Of a stretch of 64,000 nt of DNA, positions 62,562 through 64,000 are shown in pieces. Both the position numbers and the translations under genes were made by a program. The notes under the pieces were generated by a model. It was not told the origin of the DNA. It ran no database searches and was given only the letters and a program-made list of their open reading frames with translations. Positions within the stretch are counted from its first letter, which is position 1. Each line of letters starts with the position of its first letter. The stretch comes from Branchiostoma floridae (lineage: Eukaryota; Chordata; Leptocardii; Amphioxiformes; Branchiostomatidae): NCBI RefSeq assembly GCF_000003815.2, contig NC_049980.1, positions 12,731,075 to 12,795,074 of the forward strand, in the 5' to 3' direction.

Positions 62562-63989
62562 ATGGCGCGTTGGAGGCGCCGCTCGGGTGGACTGTGTTCT
62601 GCTCTAGCCGTGCTGCTGTTTGTAGCGGTGTACGCCTTTCTATTGTACAGGCTATCTCCAGATGAGACTACAGACGACGACATTTCTAGTCTCAGCCAGA
62701 GGTAAGGCATTTTGTATGGATATATAATTGTACGCTTTACGTAAAGAATAAAATATGGATTGATAGATGTATGCGAAAGGGAGTGCTGATCATGAGGTTC
62801 TGTATTATAAAAGAGCAATGGTGTTGACTTTACCCGACATAATATAAAATGAATGTTACGTTTAATTATGCACCGATGGTTTGCTGTTCTATATAGGAAT
62901 GAGGATGGTGAGGAGGAGAAGTGTGCCGAATCCTGTCCTTGCCCCTCTCCCGAGCCAAGACGCTGCGTGGAGAAGACTAACTTTGTCTTTGTCAAAATGC
63001 ACAAGTGTGCTACGGAGATGCTGACGTCAGTCTTCCATCGCTATGGCGACGAGCGAGATCTCGAGTTTGTCATTTCTAGAGGTCCGCTAGGGGACTGGTA
63101 TCTGGGTTGGCCTTATCCAATCACGAAGCAGGTCTATCGACCTTCCAAATCCGGCACGTTCAACATCATGTGTGAACACGTCGTGTTCGACAAGGCGGCT
63201 ATGTCAAAGGTCATGCCTGAGGATACCGTTTACGTCACCATCCTGAGGGAACCCTTCAGTCATTTCAAATCGAGCTTCAACTTCCACGGCGTCGCAAGGA
63301 TTGCTGGGATACGTGGTGATGACCCTATGGACGAGTTTTTCCGTGCGCCGCATCTGTACGACGACATTTATGTCTCCACCGTGAAAGCTGGAATTCCGAA
63401 CGGCGTCTCAGTTACTCGTAACTTCCTAGCACACGACTTAGGGTATCCCAGATGGAAATGGGAAAACTTGACGTACGCCAAAGAGTTTGTGAAATACATA
63501 CACCAAGAGTTCTACCTTGTTATGATACTGGAACACCTTATGGAGTCCCTGTTGTTACTCAAGCGCCTGATGTGTTGGGAGATTCAAGATTTACTACATT
63601 ATCCTATCAACGTCATGACATACGGGTACAAGCACGACCGACCAGGACATCTCATCAAGAAGCACAAGAACTGGAGCAAAGTTGACTACATTCTGTACGA
63701 CTTTTTCAACAAGACACTGTGGGAAAAGATCAGCAGACAAGATAAGAGCTTCTTTGAGGAGCTGGAATATTTCAAGAAGGTTCAGAACGCAACCATGGCG
63801 TACTGTTATTCCTCTGACACGACCCCACTGGTGTTAGATGGGTCTAGGTTCAGTAACGCCATCACAATCACACGACATTACTGTATGAGGATGATGAGGA
63901 ACACACCGCAGTACTTGGGTGACATCTTTAAGAGGAGATATGACGGGACTGAGTACACTATACATAAGCTATGGCCTTGGGTGAAGTGA
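62562..63989 (+). CDS. Gal3ST-type galactose-3-O-sulfotransferase (2 exons, 410 aa)
   Basis: Golgi type II membrane enzyme that transfers sulfate from PAPS to the 3-OH of galactose on glycolipids or glycans. Exons: 62562-62701 and 62897-63989, joined in phase 2 (AG/G, Arg47). Exon 1 encodes a short basic cytoplasmic tail (MARWRRRSGG) and one membrane anchor (LCSALAVLLFVAVYAFLLY). Exon 2 begins with an acidic Cys-rich stem. The 5'-phosphosulfate loop is NFVFVKMHKCATEMLTSVFH, where family members usually have a KTHKT/GSS-like loop, and the 3'-phosphate motif is TVYVTILREPFSHFKSSFNF. Length is close to human GAL3ST1 (423 aa). The protein is complete, with its stop 11 bases before the window ends. 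Which Gal3ST member it equates to cannot be settled by eye; the galactosylceramide type is the likeliest reading. Confidence 0.9.
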
Positions 63990-64000
63990 TGATCGAATCT

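Overview
The window looks like invertebrate-deuterostome genomic DNA, most likely amphioxus (Branchiostoma). This is an inference from the genes and their style, not from a search. Every recognised gene is split by short GT-AG introns at positions typical of animal orthologues. The non-coding DNA is dense in small hairpin DNA transposons (MITEs), tRNA-derived SINE-like pieces and tandem repeats. Four runs of N interrupt the sequence (5745-5844, 31959-32581, 34682-34877, 50521-50798).

Layout. 1-9500: no protein gene recognised. It holds two mirror-image arrays of a 69-bp palindromic repeat (4005-4387 and about 5650-6545) and a tRNA-Phe-like gene carrying a 36-base insert at the usual tRNA intron site (7840-7948). 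9528-18520 (+): an 18-exon choline transporter-like gene closest to SLC44A1, reconstructed in full (653 aa). 21273-25077 (-): UBE2W, 6 exons, 151 aa. 26147-29051 (-): PTER (phosphotriesterase-related), 7 exons, with exon 5 split by a 433-bp hAT-type MITE between perfect 8-bp target duplications. 30979-33365 (-) and 34975-42675 (+): two divergently arranged paralogues of a family I do not recognise (helical N-terminus, coiled coil, Gly/Ala-rich hydrophobic hairpin, coiled coil). 43124-46313, 52105-54960 and 56774-60099 (-): three tandem zinc-dependent medium-chain alcohol/polyol dehydrogenase genes with the same 7-exon structure. Between the first two lie an internally deleted mariner element (48663-49240) and a small two-exon gene for a secreted peptide precursor with an RKRR processing site (49655-50353). 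62562-63989 (+): a two-exon Gal3ST-type (galactose-3-O) sulfotransferase.

The genes do not form one pathway. SLC44A1, UBE2W, PTER and the sulfotransferase are conserved housekeeping or metabolic genes. The three dehydrogenases are a local expansion, and the coiled-coil/hairpin pair is a second local duplication. The most unusual items are the MITE inside a conserved PTER coding exon, the foldback-like palindrome arrays, a group of hairpin MITEs sharing only their ends around UBE2W/PTER, the unknown divergent gene pair, the candidate peptide precursor, and a near-identical DNA tract in the last exon of all three dehydrogenases that suggests gene conversion.
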